Below, in pieces: positions 34,091 to 45,159 of a DNA stretch of 64,000 nt. Position 1 is the stretch's first letter. Each line of letters opens with the position of its first letter. The notes below the pieces were generated by a model. It saw only the letters and a list, made by a program, of their open reading frames with translations. It searched no databases and had not been told where the DNA came from. The DNA comes from Culex pipiens pallens (lineage: Eukaryota; Arthropoda; Insecta; Diptera; Culicidae): contig NC_068938.1 in the NCBI RefSeq assembly GCF_016801865.2, positions 129,546,689-129,610,688 of the forward strand, read 5' to 3'. The translations under genes and the position numbers were made by a program.

Positions 34091-34551
34091 CACGCGTTCG
34101 ATTAAAACAAACTTTTTAAATAATCAATTATTTATCTTTCCGCAGCCGGCTGCCTAAGATTTAAAATTTCAACCGATAAACAGATTGCTCATGGCCACAT
34201 CACTGCCACTCGTGAATCTTGACCTCATACCCATCTACTAACCCCCTCAAAACTCATGTGATACTTTGTCGGAGAAGCAGTCGATTGGGCGGTCTCTATC
34301 ACTCAAGTATCGGACTAACATTCCCATCCACTTCCCCGTGACCCTACCACTGGTCGTGGCCGGCGCCGGTATTGATCAGCATGATAGGGGCCTTTGAGAA
34401 GTTGCGAAGCGAGGAAAGATAGCACCCACTCATCTTCCACGGCTCGTGGATGTAACTTCTGGAGGTCCTGGTCAATAACGGAGTAGCAACTGCGGGTGGG
34501 CACCTATGCTTCTATGCTTATGCTTATCTATAAATATGCCTTCAACTGTTT

Positions 34552-36286
34552 TTCAACATTTTATTTACTGGTCAGTGCTACAAAATGTATGCACCAAATA
34601 AAAAAATCAGATTTGTTTGTTGGAATCAAAGGGAACTACTATTCAGAAACACATGGCATGACTTTAACTTAAAGAAAGCCAAAATCAACCAAATTCACCA
34701 ACAATTGTTTTAAACTTTCATTACGCTTCTCACATCCATATTGTATTGAGCTGGGTCAGCTTATGCATGCCACCACCACACGTTAGCTGTAAGCTCAAGC
34801 GGAAATTGATGTGTGGCGGAAATTGGCATCAATATTGGTGTCGGGGCTGCGTTTTTTTTTCATTCACTTTCCCTCGATTCTCTTTTTTTTAAACAGCAAA
34901 AAATGGAAACATTTGCATTCCTGAATTTTACTCAAATATTTTTATTAATTTTAATTGGTTACGTGACGCAATTTTAATTGGAATTTTACGCTGCGTGTAG
35001 TTTTGCGGTGCACACTTGTTATGTCATAAGTCATTTAATACAATTTAACAGGTTTTTTTTCTGGTTGCATTTTCACCCAAACATTCGCGTTGTCGCGTTT
35101 AATTTATTAACGATGCAATGCAGCAGGAGGAAACCAACAGCGGCAATTGTGTTTGTGGTGCTTCCGTCAAGAGTATGAAGCATTTCCTGGGCTGGCACTA
35201 ACGTGACACATTCTGAAATTGTTAAATTTTTGACTTCTCTTGTTGACTTGATAAATTATTGAACATGTTTTCAGAAAAAGAGTTTAAAGTGTCTTTTTTT
35301 TTAAAAAGTCATTCAAGTGCATTTTAATTTTCAAGCAATATTTTAAATTAATCACCCTCAAATTTCCATACAGCTCCTCCCACCTCATTCATTGTGCGAA
35401 GATCATTAGCATACTTGATTACTGACAAACGATTCCGGTCTTTTTTTCCACCGGCCGTTTGCCCTTTTTGAAACAATAACGCATTTTTTTTTTCGTTCAT
35501 TCATTTCAATTGTCGACAATTGCCCCCTGCTGCCTTGGCGGGTGCAATCAATTCATCCGGTGAAAGCTGATGATGATGATTGGATGAGTAGAGAGAGAGA
35601 TGAAGGTAAATTGCCAAAAGGATAACACGGGACTGCATCCCTTTTAGGCAAATGAGAAAATCCCGACATGATCCCTGCTGTCTTAATTTGAGATGGACCA
35701 ACCTGTTCTAGCTGTGAAATTACCAAAATTATAAATTTTCTTTTGTCTTGTTAAATTTGACATCAAAGGCAGTGGAAATTAACGTTGGAGGATTTGGGAA
35801 AATTAATTTCGACTTATGAAACCATGTCATATCAAGATGCATAATGATCATTTTCGATATCAACATTTTAAAACACAGAAAAAATCATGACAATATTACA
35901 TCAGGGAATGTTAACAGATTTCGCGTCAAATGCAAATCCTTTTGTTTGTAACTTTGTTACATATTCCACTTACATTTTATGTATAAAAAATGCCACCAAC
36001 CTCAATCAAAAACTAAACTGAAAATCGTTGATAACTGATGCATAAAACAATCCAGCTTTCATTTTTTAAACATTTGAACACATAAATACCCACTGATTAA
36101 ACCTTCGTAATAGAATTATGTATCATAAATCAAAAACTGTAAATGTTGCACGACAACCGTCTTTGTCACTAAGACAGACATGAAGAACGTGATACAAAAA
36201 TAAGCCTAACTCATTTGTTCGAACCAAAATAAATAAATATTTGAATAAAATTAATAAACGACAAATAAAATTAAAAAGAAAATAAT
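34552..36286. other. Unassigned DNA
   Basis: AT-rich, with short GATGAT and GAGAGA runs near 35569-35600. No repeat ends or gene recognised. Confidence 0.45.
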
Positions 36287-36288
36287 TA

Positions 36289-36476
36289 CAGTGAAACCTT
36301 TTTTTACGCGGTGTTCTCTGGAACGACGCAACCTTATTGCAATCTTTTAGAAGCAATTTGTAGGTTTTGTTCAGATCTACAAAACGCTGTTTGAAGCTTG
36401 CAAAAATATTGTATGGTTTAAGAGAAATCTACGAAACAAAATGCGTAATGCCACCGCGTAAAAAGAGGTTTCTCTG
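36289..36476. mobile_element. 188-bp MITE, pogo/Tigger-like ends
   Basis: Left end CAGTGAAACCTTTTTTTACG and right end the inverse of CAGAGAAACCTCTTTTTACG, followed by GCGGTG, flanked by TA (36287-36288, 36477-36478). CAGTGAAACC-type tips with TA duplication resemble pogo/Tigger elements (inference). No coding sequence. Confidence 0.85.
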
Positions 36477-36479
36477 TAT

Positions 36480-36918
36480 ATGACATCTACATTTTGATTT
36501 TAAAATTGACCAAAACTAGGGCTAAATACCCTGATACATAAACACCTGGTGCAACGCTACTTCGTCATGCAACGCAACACAAATTGTGTGTCTTGGAAGT
36601 AACGTTTTAGCAGGGACACACACACCATTTCCGTGATATTTCACGCTCTAAATTGTAGATGGCAGAAGTTTACTACACGGCTAATGGTGACTATACATTT
36701 TTTTCGTGTTATTACTGATTTATGACTTTAGAATAAAGTTAATTTATGACTTTATGAAAATGTTAATTTAATTGATTAATTGATGATTTTATATTAATTT
36801 CTATTTGCAGAAGTAATTTTAAATAGAAATCATTTGAACAATTCTAGCTTAATTTCAAAAAAAATGTTGTTCCTTTTATCCTTTTATGAATAATGTAACA
36901 AGCTCATTTTGTGGGAAG
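36480..36918. other. AT-rich DNA, nothing assigned
   Basis: Low-complexity sequence with TTAATTTA-like runs; no repeat ends found. Confidence 0.5.
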
Positions 36919-37660
36919 GTGGGGTAAGACGACCATATGGGGCAAGAGGAATAATCGCTCGTAATTTTTACATTTTTTTATTATTTCCAGTATGAGGAAT
37001 TGTTGCTAGCAATGCAATTAGTTGATACAATTACCACATAACCGCCAAAACGACGTAAACGCCATGGGGCATAAGATTTAATGAAGTTTTTTTTCAAAAC
37101 CTTTGTTTTCTTAAAATATTTGGAAAGTACAAAATAAGGTTTAGGGTTCGTTTTAAGGCTCATTTTATCAAAATGCTATTTTTCCTAGATCAGTAGTGTC
37201 CCTACCAATGACATGCACCTATTACAAAGTATGATTTAACTTTTGGTTATTTTTGTTGAGAGCTTTTAAAAAATCTTGTTCAGGTGGGGCAAGTGTACCT
37301 TATGGATTTTAAGTATGGAAAAAATACGAATTGCTGCAACAACATATTATATTGGGAAATAAATGCATAAAAGTTCTTAAAAACTGATAAACAATTGTAA
37401 AAAAAAAAATTGTCCAAGCAAAATATAGTGATACTACCAAAATTTACTATTTATCATCTAAGTACTTTTTTTTCGTAAGAAGGATTAAATTGTTAGTAAA
37501 ATATTATTATTTAATCTAAAAATTAAAGAAACGATTCATTCATACATTGATACATTCTAATCTGATGTATCTAGGTGATAACTGTTCAATTGTTAGCAAA
37601 TTAACATGTTGTATCATGCACTGTTCCTCTAGCCCCAACGGGTTGTTCGTCATGCCCCAC
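36919..37660. mobile_element. Probable old MITE with GTGGGG(T/C)A(A/T)GACGA ends
   Basis: The left GTGGGGTAAGACGACC is mirrored by GTGGGGCATGACGAAC at the right, and GGGGCAAGAGGAA is mirrored as GGGGCTAGAGGAA. No clear target duplication. The inside is AT-rich and contains another GGTGGGGCAAGTGTACC near 37282. Confidence 0.6.
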
Positions 37661-38534
37661 TAGTTGAGTAGAACGTACGGAAAATCAAAAATTTTAAAAT
37701 CAATTTTTCACATTAAAAAACATTTTTTTTTAAACTGAAGATGATTATAAAAAACCCGACAGATTTTTTAACGTTTTTAATGGGTTATAACGAGCTTTTC
37801 CTTAGCTTGTTACACTTGCACAAACTTTCCCCTATATCTGATGTTATGCTTTATTAACAACTAAATACTGATTATTGTCAAGCTGTTATTATTTTACAGC
37901 GACTTTTCGCTTGAACCATCAACAAATTACTCAAATTCGAAAGAATTTTTTAAAAATTGGAAATTGAAAAGCAAACGCCACAATTTAGCAATAAGATGTT
38001 CAAACCAGCGAAATTGGATTCCATAGTTTGAATGCAGTTGGATTCGAATGAGCGAATCCACCCTGTGTCTTTTTTCTGTAATCCATTTGATTTTTACCAT
38101 CTGTTACAACGTAAATTGCTCTGAGCATGCACACAAAAGCGACGAAATGCATTTTGCAGATTCACAATCAAAATAGCCATTTATAAGTTGGAAGGCGCTC
38201 TGAATATTGTTGGTAAGAATTGAAAACAAAACGAGAAAAAAATGACCAGTCATTCAACAAACACAGAGTTCAGATTCAAGGTAAAATTCTTGCTACCTAT
38301 TTACTGTTAAAATACATTGGAGCTAATTTTTTGTTGCATTTTCTTTTCCCGAGCAGGTGAAAATAACTGGAAAATTCAAGTTTTGTTATCGTCATGGTTT
38401 GTTATTGGAAAACCCAATAAGCTGTCCCGATAGCACATTTTGGTATAGGCGAGTTTTTTTTTGTTTTTTTTTTTGCAACGGTAAATAACTGATCCTGATA
38501 TATTTTTTGTACATTTGCCCTGTTCCAAATACAT
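37661..38534. other. Unassigned, with one CCCGAGCAG element tip
   Basis: At 38348 the sequence CCCGAGCAGGTGAAAATAAC matches the tips of the elements at 39060 and 40813. No partner end was found, so this is a fragment. The rest is AT-rich. Confidence 0.5.
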
Positions 38535-38535
38535 A

Positions 38536-40255
38536 CCGTCAGTGGGGGTGACATTGGGTTTGGGGGGTGAGATTGGGTCAAAGTGATTTTTTACGGATTT
38601 TACCATTTCTCCGGTTCTTCTCAATGAAACTGAATTCTGTTAAAAGGGTTGTGTAGGGGAACGAACAAATCCTGTTATTTTGGCAGCTGTCTGCAGTTGA
38701 TGTACGTTTTTGCCCAAAAATGACCTCTCGAAACATCATGTTTCTAATATTTTTGTTGGAATTGCTGTTTGAAAATCTCCACTTCAAACATTGTAGCATG
38801 TCAATACGATTCCCTCGAACAAGTTTTTACCATATCGTTGTATTTGAGCAACATTTTAGTTTCATTTGACCCAATGTCACCCCCTCTAAGGAGTGATTTT
38901 CAAACTATTGGCATTTAAGGTAGTGTTCATCAAAATCCACCATATTTTGGGAAAATGTTAGTAAACTATCTAAAAACATATCTACGTTGAAACATTTTCG
39001 ATGTTATTTAAATTTTGTTATAAAGAAATTACGAGAGGTGTATCGTTTTTTGACCCATACCCGAGCAGACGGAAATAACTTGGGAATAACATTTTTTGAT
39101 GTTTGAAAATACAAGTCCAATAACATTTTATGTTACTTATAACAAGATTTGTTATTCATCGTTATGATTTTTTTGTTATTGGATTGTTATTGTAATAACA
39201 GACTCATAACATTTTTGGTTATTCTTCGAACAAATCTTTGTTATTATTTTTTGGTTTTTTAACAACTAATACGATCATCCCAATAACAGTTCGTCGCCAT
39301 CGTGCTAACTTGTCGTACGTGCATTTTGGACCAAATTGAGTTAAGAACGCCATTTTGTGCAGCTCACAATGCCTCACCTTTTGACCTTCACAGATCCCCA
39401 AAATTCGATTTCAATCCTGAGATATTCAATGAAAACCAAAAAAGCTCCGAAAATTTTTGTCACTTTTCATATGAAAGTAGTTTCAATCTTGTCGTGCTAT
39501 CTTGTCACTCCCTGAAAATTGATGTAAGTGCGACAAAGGGCAAAGGGAATTCAAGTCAGGATGCGTTTGACGCACGTACAAGTGAGACTACCGTAAACAT
39601 TTGTAATTATAACTCGGGACTCCGGCAACCAAATACAACCAAACTTCGGGGCAATGCACAGAATGAACAACCAAACAAAACGTCTTTGTTATTGTTTACA
39701 ATGCGTGCTCTCGTTTTTGTTTATTCAAGGTCAAACATTAAAACGCGTTTTTCTCGGAACGTCGAAATGGCGGGTGCGACAAGATAGCACGACGACGTCG
39801 AGTTGGAGTTATTTTTCCATAACAAAACATGTTATTCCCAAGTTGTTTTGGCTTTCAACCAATATCAGACCAATAACAAATTATGCAATTATGGATTTTG
39901 CATGAATATTCCATAACACTTTTACTGCCCATGTTCGCATAAATGTCCCATATGCAAAAACAGCAAGATGAGAAAAACGCATTTGAAGTTTGTCCCACAC
40001 ATAAGGCTACGTGTTAAGTTTTCACGGAAAAACTGGATTTCCTCCTGATTTCTAGAACAAAGTACTGGATGTTATAGGCTTTTCGGAAAGAGCACACGAT
40101 TTTGAACGAAACTGCATCATTAACTCAAAAGTGATGAAAATGCATATGAACATTTATGTGATCAGGGGCAGTTTAGTTATTTTAACAGTATTTGTTATTA
40201 AAATGGCATGAATTTCGTTATTACCGTCTGCCCGGGTAGTCACCCCCATTGGCGG
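38536..40255. mobile_element. MITE A, copy 2 (with nested CCCGAGCAG element)
   Basis: Starts CCGTCAGTGGGGGTGACATT after TA and ends ATTGGCGG before TA. Removing the nested 1177-bp element joins GACCCATA to GTCACCCCCATTGGCGG, the expected terminus. The remaining length (about 540 bp) is shorter than the other copies because of internal deletions. Confidence 0.85.
39060..40236. mobile_element. CCCGAGCAG-family element, copy 1 (1177 bp)
   Basis: Ends CCCGAGCAGACGGAAATAAC and inverse of CCCGGGCAGACGGTAATAAC, flanked by TA (39058-39059, 40237-40238). The flanking arms are full of AATAACA motifs. A second, inner inverted pair, CGTGCTAACTTGTCG near 39301 and CGACAAGATAGCACG near 39777, may mark a further nested element; a third GTCGTGCTATCTTGTCA lies near 39495. 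A 161-codon + frame (39302-39787) has no known domain. Confidence 0.85.
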
Positions 40256-40257
40256 TA

Positions 40258-40812
40258 TTACATATTTTCCATTGCTGAAAAAACAGTAAACAACGGCTTA
40301 CTACTAGCATTGTTCAGCATTTGAAAAATGTATAATTTAACAGAAATCAGTCATATTTTTCTTGTGAGCAATTATCTAAGCAAATATAAAAAAATATAAT
40401 CAAATACAAGACACTTAAACAAATTTCAAAAAAAGTTTGGTACCCTTAGAGGGTATATCAATTTCTTGAAACTCAGCATTTACATTTTAAATTTTTTGTA
40501 AAAGTTTTTGTATTAAGACCACATTGCAATGTCCTGGACAAAATTCGTCAAATTTTTCCATAGTTCTAGCCATATATAACAAATAAAAAAAAACAAATTT
40601 GGTTATGGAAAACTGTTCAAAATTTTCCCATAGTTCTAGTGAAATTCATAAAATAAATAACTAATTTGATTATGATTGCAATTTTTTTATTTGGAATACA
40701 GACGAATAATGCGATTTTAATGTGCCGTCACTTTAATTGTTATTGTCTGACTCTTTATAAGATCTGCTTGATAACAATTCTTGGTAAATTTCCACGATTT
40801 CACGGAGCGTGA
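40258..40812. other. AT-rich DNA, nothing assigned
   Basis: Contains two similar CCCATAGTTCTAG blocks near 40558 and 40627 suggesting a decayed repeat. No gene. Confidence 0.5.
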
Positions 40813-41171
40813 CCCGGGCAGACGGTAATAACAAAATTAATAATATTTCAATAACAAATCCTGTTAAAATAACAAAAAGTGTTATTATTTTATCCTGAAG
40901 TTCAACTTCAAGAAGAAAAAATAATAACAGTTTCTGATAAAATAACAAAATTTGGTATTGAAGTGATATTATATTGAAAATGTTTAATAACACGCTAATA
41001 AGAGGAAATGTTATACATTTCAAAAACTCTCCTAATAACAAAATTTGTTATTCTTTCGGTATACTGACTTAGAAATAAAATTACCATAAATCGCACAAAT
41101 GGAAAAGTTTCTAAGTGTCCATAACACAATCTGTTATTATTTTTTCTTTTGTTAAATATGTTTAGATCTTT

Positions 41172-41760
41172 GGGATAATTTTGTCTAATTTCGTCGGGGT
41201 CATTATTTTGGCCATGAAATGGGGTCCTTAAGCTAAAATTATTCTTAAAAGTTGAAATTTTGAAAGTTGATTTTTTTAATTATTTGATATACCTCCTAAA
41301 GGACTTTGTTTAAAATGGCTAGAACTATGGGATAATTTTGACCAATTTCGTCTGGGTCATTATTTTGGCCATGAAATGGGGTCCTTAAGCTAAAATTATT
41401 CTAAAAAGTTTAAATTTTGAAAGTTGATTTTTTTAATTATTTGATATACCCCCTAAGGGACTTTGCTAAAATTGGCTAGAACTATGGGATAATTTTGACC
41501 AATTTCGTCGGGATCATTATTTTGGCCATGAAATGGGGTCCTTAAGCTAAAATTATTCTAAAAAGTTGAAATTTTGAAAGTTGATTTTTTTAATTATTTG
41601 ATATACCCCCTAAGGGACTTTGCTAAAATTGGCTAGAACTATGAAATAATTTTGACCAATTTCATCGGGGTCATTTATTTCACCATGAAATGGGGTTTCA
41701 AGCTAAAATTAATCCGATAAAATTAACTTTTGAGAGTTCTTTTTTTTAATTTTGTTATAT
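41172..41760. repeat. 157-bp tandem repeat, four units
   Basis: The GGGATAATTTTG (or GAAATAATTTTG) start recurs at 41172, 41329, 41486 and 41643, exactly 157 bp apart. Shared blocks are TTATTTTGGCCATGAAATGG, GTCCTTAAGCTAAAATTATT and TTATTTGATATACC. The first and last units are more diverged than the middle two. Confidence 0.92.
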
Positions 41761-41830
41761 TCCCTAACGGAATTGATTTATTTATTGAGAATTTTTGAAG
41801 TGTGAATAACAAAAACTGTTATTATTTTCA

Positions 41831-42061
41831 CAGAGCCAGGAAGTCGGAGCTGACGTTGAAGTTCGAGCTGGAGTGAGACCTCGGAGACTGTATCGGATTC
41901 ATCTTATTTTCAGCAACTTTTACTTGGAGTCGGAATCTGTGAAGTCGAGTATTTTTGGAGAGCTGAAGTCGTCGTTGACGTCATATCCTGCATCCAGAGT
42001 CGGAGTTGTCTTCAAAGTATGGATTCAAAGTCACTTGGAGGTACCCGACTCTGCAGCCCTG
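41831..42061. mobile_element. Degenerate hAT-type MITE related to 30680-33711
   Basis: The right tip CCGACTCTGCAGCCCTG matches the inverse of the hAT tip at 30680. The left tip CAGAGCCAGGAAGTCGGAGC is its decayed counterpart, and the inside contains degenerate GGAGTCG/GAAGTCG repeats. No intact 8-bp duplication remains. Confidence 0.6.
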
Positions 42062-42412
42062 ACTAGTAAAGAGGAGTTATGGCAACTGCAGGTTTATTTG
42101 CAAATTACAAATAAACCAAAACAATAACTTTTTATGTTATGGAGACATACCAGTTCAATAACATTTTTTGTTATTATGCTGCTCCACCTCTCCGCACAAA
42201 ATAACAAATCTTGTTATTCCTTCATGATTCCTGCTGTGTTATTGGTTTGTTATTGCAATAACAACATAATAACAGTTTAAGTTATTCTTCGAACAAATCT
42301 TTGTTATTGATTTTTGTTATTTTAACAACTAATCCGATCATCCCAATAGCATATTTCGATCTTCTCACAATATCAAAAACTAACCTTCCCAAGTTATTTC
42401 CGTCTGCTCGGG

Positions 42413-44229
42413 GATATTTATCTGATTTTCATTAAATTATTTAATATTATTGGAAATTTTCAATTAATAGAAAATTTTCATTGCAAAACTCATTTATATC
42501 AGTTTAGCGTTCTTCTGAGTTTCGTCAGTAACATTTTGCAGATTTTTTACATGTTATTTTTGATTCTTTTTAACAAAGTTTTTCAATGAGCAGAAACTTG
42601 CCACAAAGACAAAGGTCGTTCAAGTGGATTGCTTCGGGGTAAATGTTGGTTAATTTTAGCGTGACGTATTTTATGGATTTATCATCCGGATAACAAAACC
42701 TATCTTCCTAGTTTATTGTCATCACTACTTGCTACTTAATATATTCAACTAAATACAGTCGAATCTCTGATTGTGAATATCAAAGGGATCATCGAGGAAA
42801 AGTAAATTGATTGATGAAATTTCCGAAGCATTGTTCAAAAATGTTATGGCATAGATAGATTTTTATTCATTTGTTTCTGAAAACCGATTAAAAAAAGAAA
42901 AGAGAGATATTTCGAACCAAAATCTAAGATAATGCAAATCAAAAGCACAATTCCAAAAGACTTATGTATTTAAAAAAAAAATATTATGAAACAATAATAA
43001 TGACGAACTTTAAATGAAACTAAATGCCATTTTTTTAATGAGCTTCATAAATTATAAGTTTATGTGCATGTAAAACCAACATCAAACAAATGCACTTGAC
43101 AACAATTGTCAACTCTTTGTACAACAACTTTCCAGCTCCACCACCGAAAAAGTATTCGCGCACAATGCGCGTGATATTTAAATAACAATTAACACTACTG
43201 CTGATGCTATACACTGAGGAACAACACTATTAGACTTTGACTTTCCATGTCAGCCCGGACCACACCGTCAAAACAATGAAATTCGGCAGTTATTTGGTAA
43301 TGTACCCGACGAAGCTTAATCCGTTAGACATCAAACAAAGTAGAAAAAAACGCGACAAAACGCGATTAGCTTAGTCGCGCTTTCGATCGTAACATTCCTT
43401 CCCTCTCTCCCCTAACCCAACCTGCCCAATCGTCAATCCCATGGTCTGATGTTTGATTTTCGACTGTGCGTTTGTCGTTTGCACACACGTTATTTTGCTA
43501 GCCTAAATGGAAATTGTCGTGTGTTTGATCGCGTAACGTACCACGCTCTTTGTGACAATCACATGGAAAAATGACTTTAGCAGCGAGCTTTGGTTGGACA
43601 AAACAAAACAAAGCGGAAAATGTTCTCTCTTTCATTTTTTGGCAGTGTTAGATTCAAATCACGTGATTATTTTCCGGGGGTCCGTGTCAATAATTTAATT
43701 TCACTTTCTTTACGCATAAATGCGTGGGGTAATTTGTAATTTATTAAACAAAAAGATAATTTTTGAAATTTTGAAAATATATTTTTACAAAAAACGATTT
43801 CAAATAAAAAATTATTGTTATTTTTGCCATTACGCCATATTGTCAATTTTAAAATATTACTTTATTCTTAAAAATATATTAATTAAGAACCCATATTTTA
43901 CCCCAACCAAAAATCACCATTAAAATTATTAAGTATCGTGTCCCGAGTGCGGTCAAATGCATTTTGTGCTTATGCGAAAGTGATGCCTTCATTCCGGTTG
44001 TCGTACTCACTGAGAGAGATCTCTCTCACGTGGACATCGAAGAAGGCAAGAAGGGTCAAGCAAAAGGGCAAATCGTAATGCAAATGTATCGTTCATGGAT
44101 GACAATTATTTTGATGATTTTGGCACGCCATATGGCAGTTGTGGGATTTTTAACGATGCGTGAGGCTGGGTTTTTATTACTGTGTGAAATATTGATATTA
44201 CATTAATTTTTGGCGAGGAATAAAAAAAA
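42413..44229. other. Mostly unassigned, with a pogo-like tip and an orphan frame
   Basis: 42756-42835 starts CAGTCGAATCTCTGATTGTG after TA and resembles the left end of the MITE at 58872-59289; its partner end is missing. An 80-codon + frame (43964-44206) starting MCLCESDAFIPVVVLTERDL has no recognised domain. The rest is AT-rich. Confidence 0.45.
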
Positions 44230-44470
44230 GCAAAGCAATCCACTTTAACGACCACCGGGTCTTTTGCGGTGTCTGTTCCAAGTTTGTACTAATTTCTAGG
44301 CGTCTGAAGGTTATGTGTGGTGAGTCACCCAAAACCTCTTTTACGCAAATGGACCGACGTTTTACTTCCCCATCCGATAGAAGGCCAGGAGGATAAGGCA
44401 GGAATCGAACCCGCGCCCCATAGCAACTTAGGGATCGGTAGCCGAGGCCGCTAACCACCGCGCCACGTGG
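44230..44470 (-). mobile_element. tRNA-derived SINE, family B, copy 2
   Basis: Same structure as 32346-32588: minus-strand A box TGGCGCGGTGGTTAGCGG, B box GGTTCGATTCC and AAAGAGGTTTTGGGTGACTC body. Its head abuts the long inverted-repeat element starting at 44471. A 91-codon minus frame through it is incidental. Confidence 0.82.
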
Positions 44471-45159
44471 CAATTTCTATATGACAGACATGATTTTTCA
44501 GTCTCTTAAATATTTTTAACGGAAAGCTCGTCCAATTTCCCATAAGTTTGCCTTTGACAGCTTTTCAATTTGACTCGTTTTAATATTTACGTAAGCTTAT
44601 TTACTATCCCGGTTTCTACCACACTGAAACAAATATACTTTTTTCAGTTATGAGAAAAGTAATTAAGGTTATATCCAGGATTAACAGGTCTAAATTTGAA
44701 AAATCTGGCAAGGCATTGATTAAAAATGTGGAAAAATCTGGAAGACAAAAATTTTACAGTTCTGAATGGTGAAGGAGAGGGAGGAAATAAATTAATTCAA
44801 AAGTTTGTAGAATTCAGATGGTTTGACTGATTTTATGGCCTCAAAAATGTTGAATTTACATTTTCTTTAATAATACACGATCTATTTTTTTAAGTTTCAA
44901 TTAAATTCGTTGATTTTTATCAAAAAGTTGTACAAAATGGGCATAAAGTGGACAGGAAAGGGTGAATCTTTATTCTGGCAGGCACTTGAAAAATCTGGCA
45001 TTTCCAGATTTATCTGGCAACCTGGCAACCCTGCTTATATCTGTAAGCCCATACATCCAATTCAAATGCTGTCAAAGGCAAACTTATAGGAAATTGGACG
45101 AGCTTTCCGTTAAAAATATTTAAGAGACTGCAAAATCAAGTCTGTCATATAGAAATTGT
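44471..45159. mobile_element. Long-TIR element (about 95-bp arms), with a nested hAT MITE
   Basis: Left arm 44471-44570 and right arm 45066-45159 are near-exact inverse copies. Both contain CAATTTCTATATGACAGAC, AGTCTCTTAAATATTTTTAA, CGGAAAGCTCGTCCAATTTC and TTTGCCTTTGACAGC. Target duplication is unclear because the SINE adjoins the left tip. No coding sequence. Confidence 0.85.
44676..45033. mobile_element. 358-bp hAT-type MITE (CAGG(A/G)TT ends)
   Basis: The left CAGGATTAACAGGTC is mirrored by CAGGGTTGCCAGGTTGCCAG at the right. The 8-bp flanks GTTATATC (44668-44675) and CTTATATC (45034-45041) match at 7 of 8 positions, as expected for hAT. The AAATCTGGCA motif recurs several times inside. 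Confidence 0.78.

Larger units (their letters stand above)
30637..34526 (+). mobile_element. NL1: ORF-less non-LTR-derived element, split by a hAT element
   Basis: Flanked by a 25-26 bp exact direct repeat (30611-30636 and 34526-34551, core AATATGCCTTCAACTGTTT). Without the hAT element and its 8-bp duplication it is about 850 bp. It starts GATAAGTGCAGTGCTTCTGG then GGACGC; this 5' block recurs at 33736 and 33853, forming a 117-bp 5' tandem repeat. The 3' end has GTCAATAACGGAGTAGCAAC, then a CTATGCTTCTATGCTTATGC tail. Start point, 5' block and 3' motif match NL2. No reverse transcriptase is encoded. Confidence 0.85.
40813..42412. mobile_element. CCCGAGCAG-family element, copy 2 (1600 bp)
   Basis: Starts CCCGGGCAGACGGTAATAAC and ends in the inverse of CCCGAGCAGACGGAAATAAC. 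Flanking dinucleotide is GA on both sides rather than TA. Between AATAACA-rich arms it carries a 157-bp tandem repeat (41172-41799) and a degenerate hAT MITE (41831-42061). No transposase. Confidence 0.8.

Noticed and set aside
39302..39787. 161-codon frame as a transposase
   Set aside because: It shows no acidic catalytic-triad pattern or DNA-binding motif that I can see, and it spans inner inverted repeats of a MITE.
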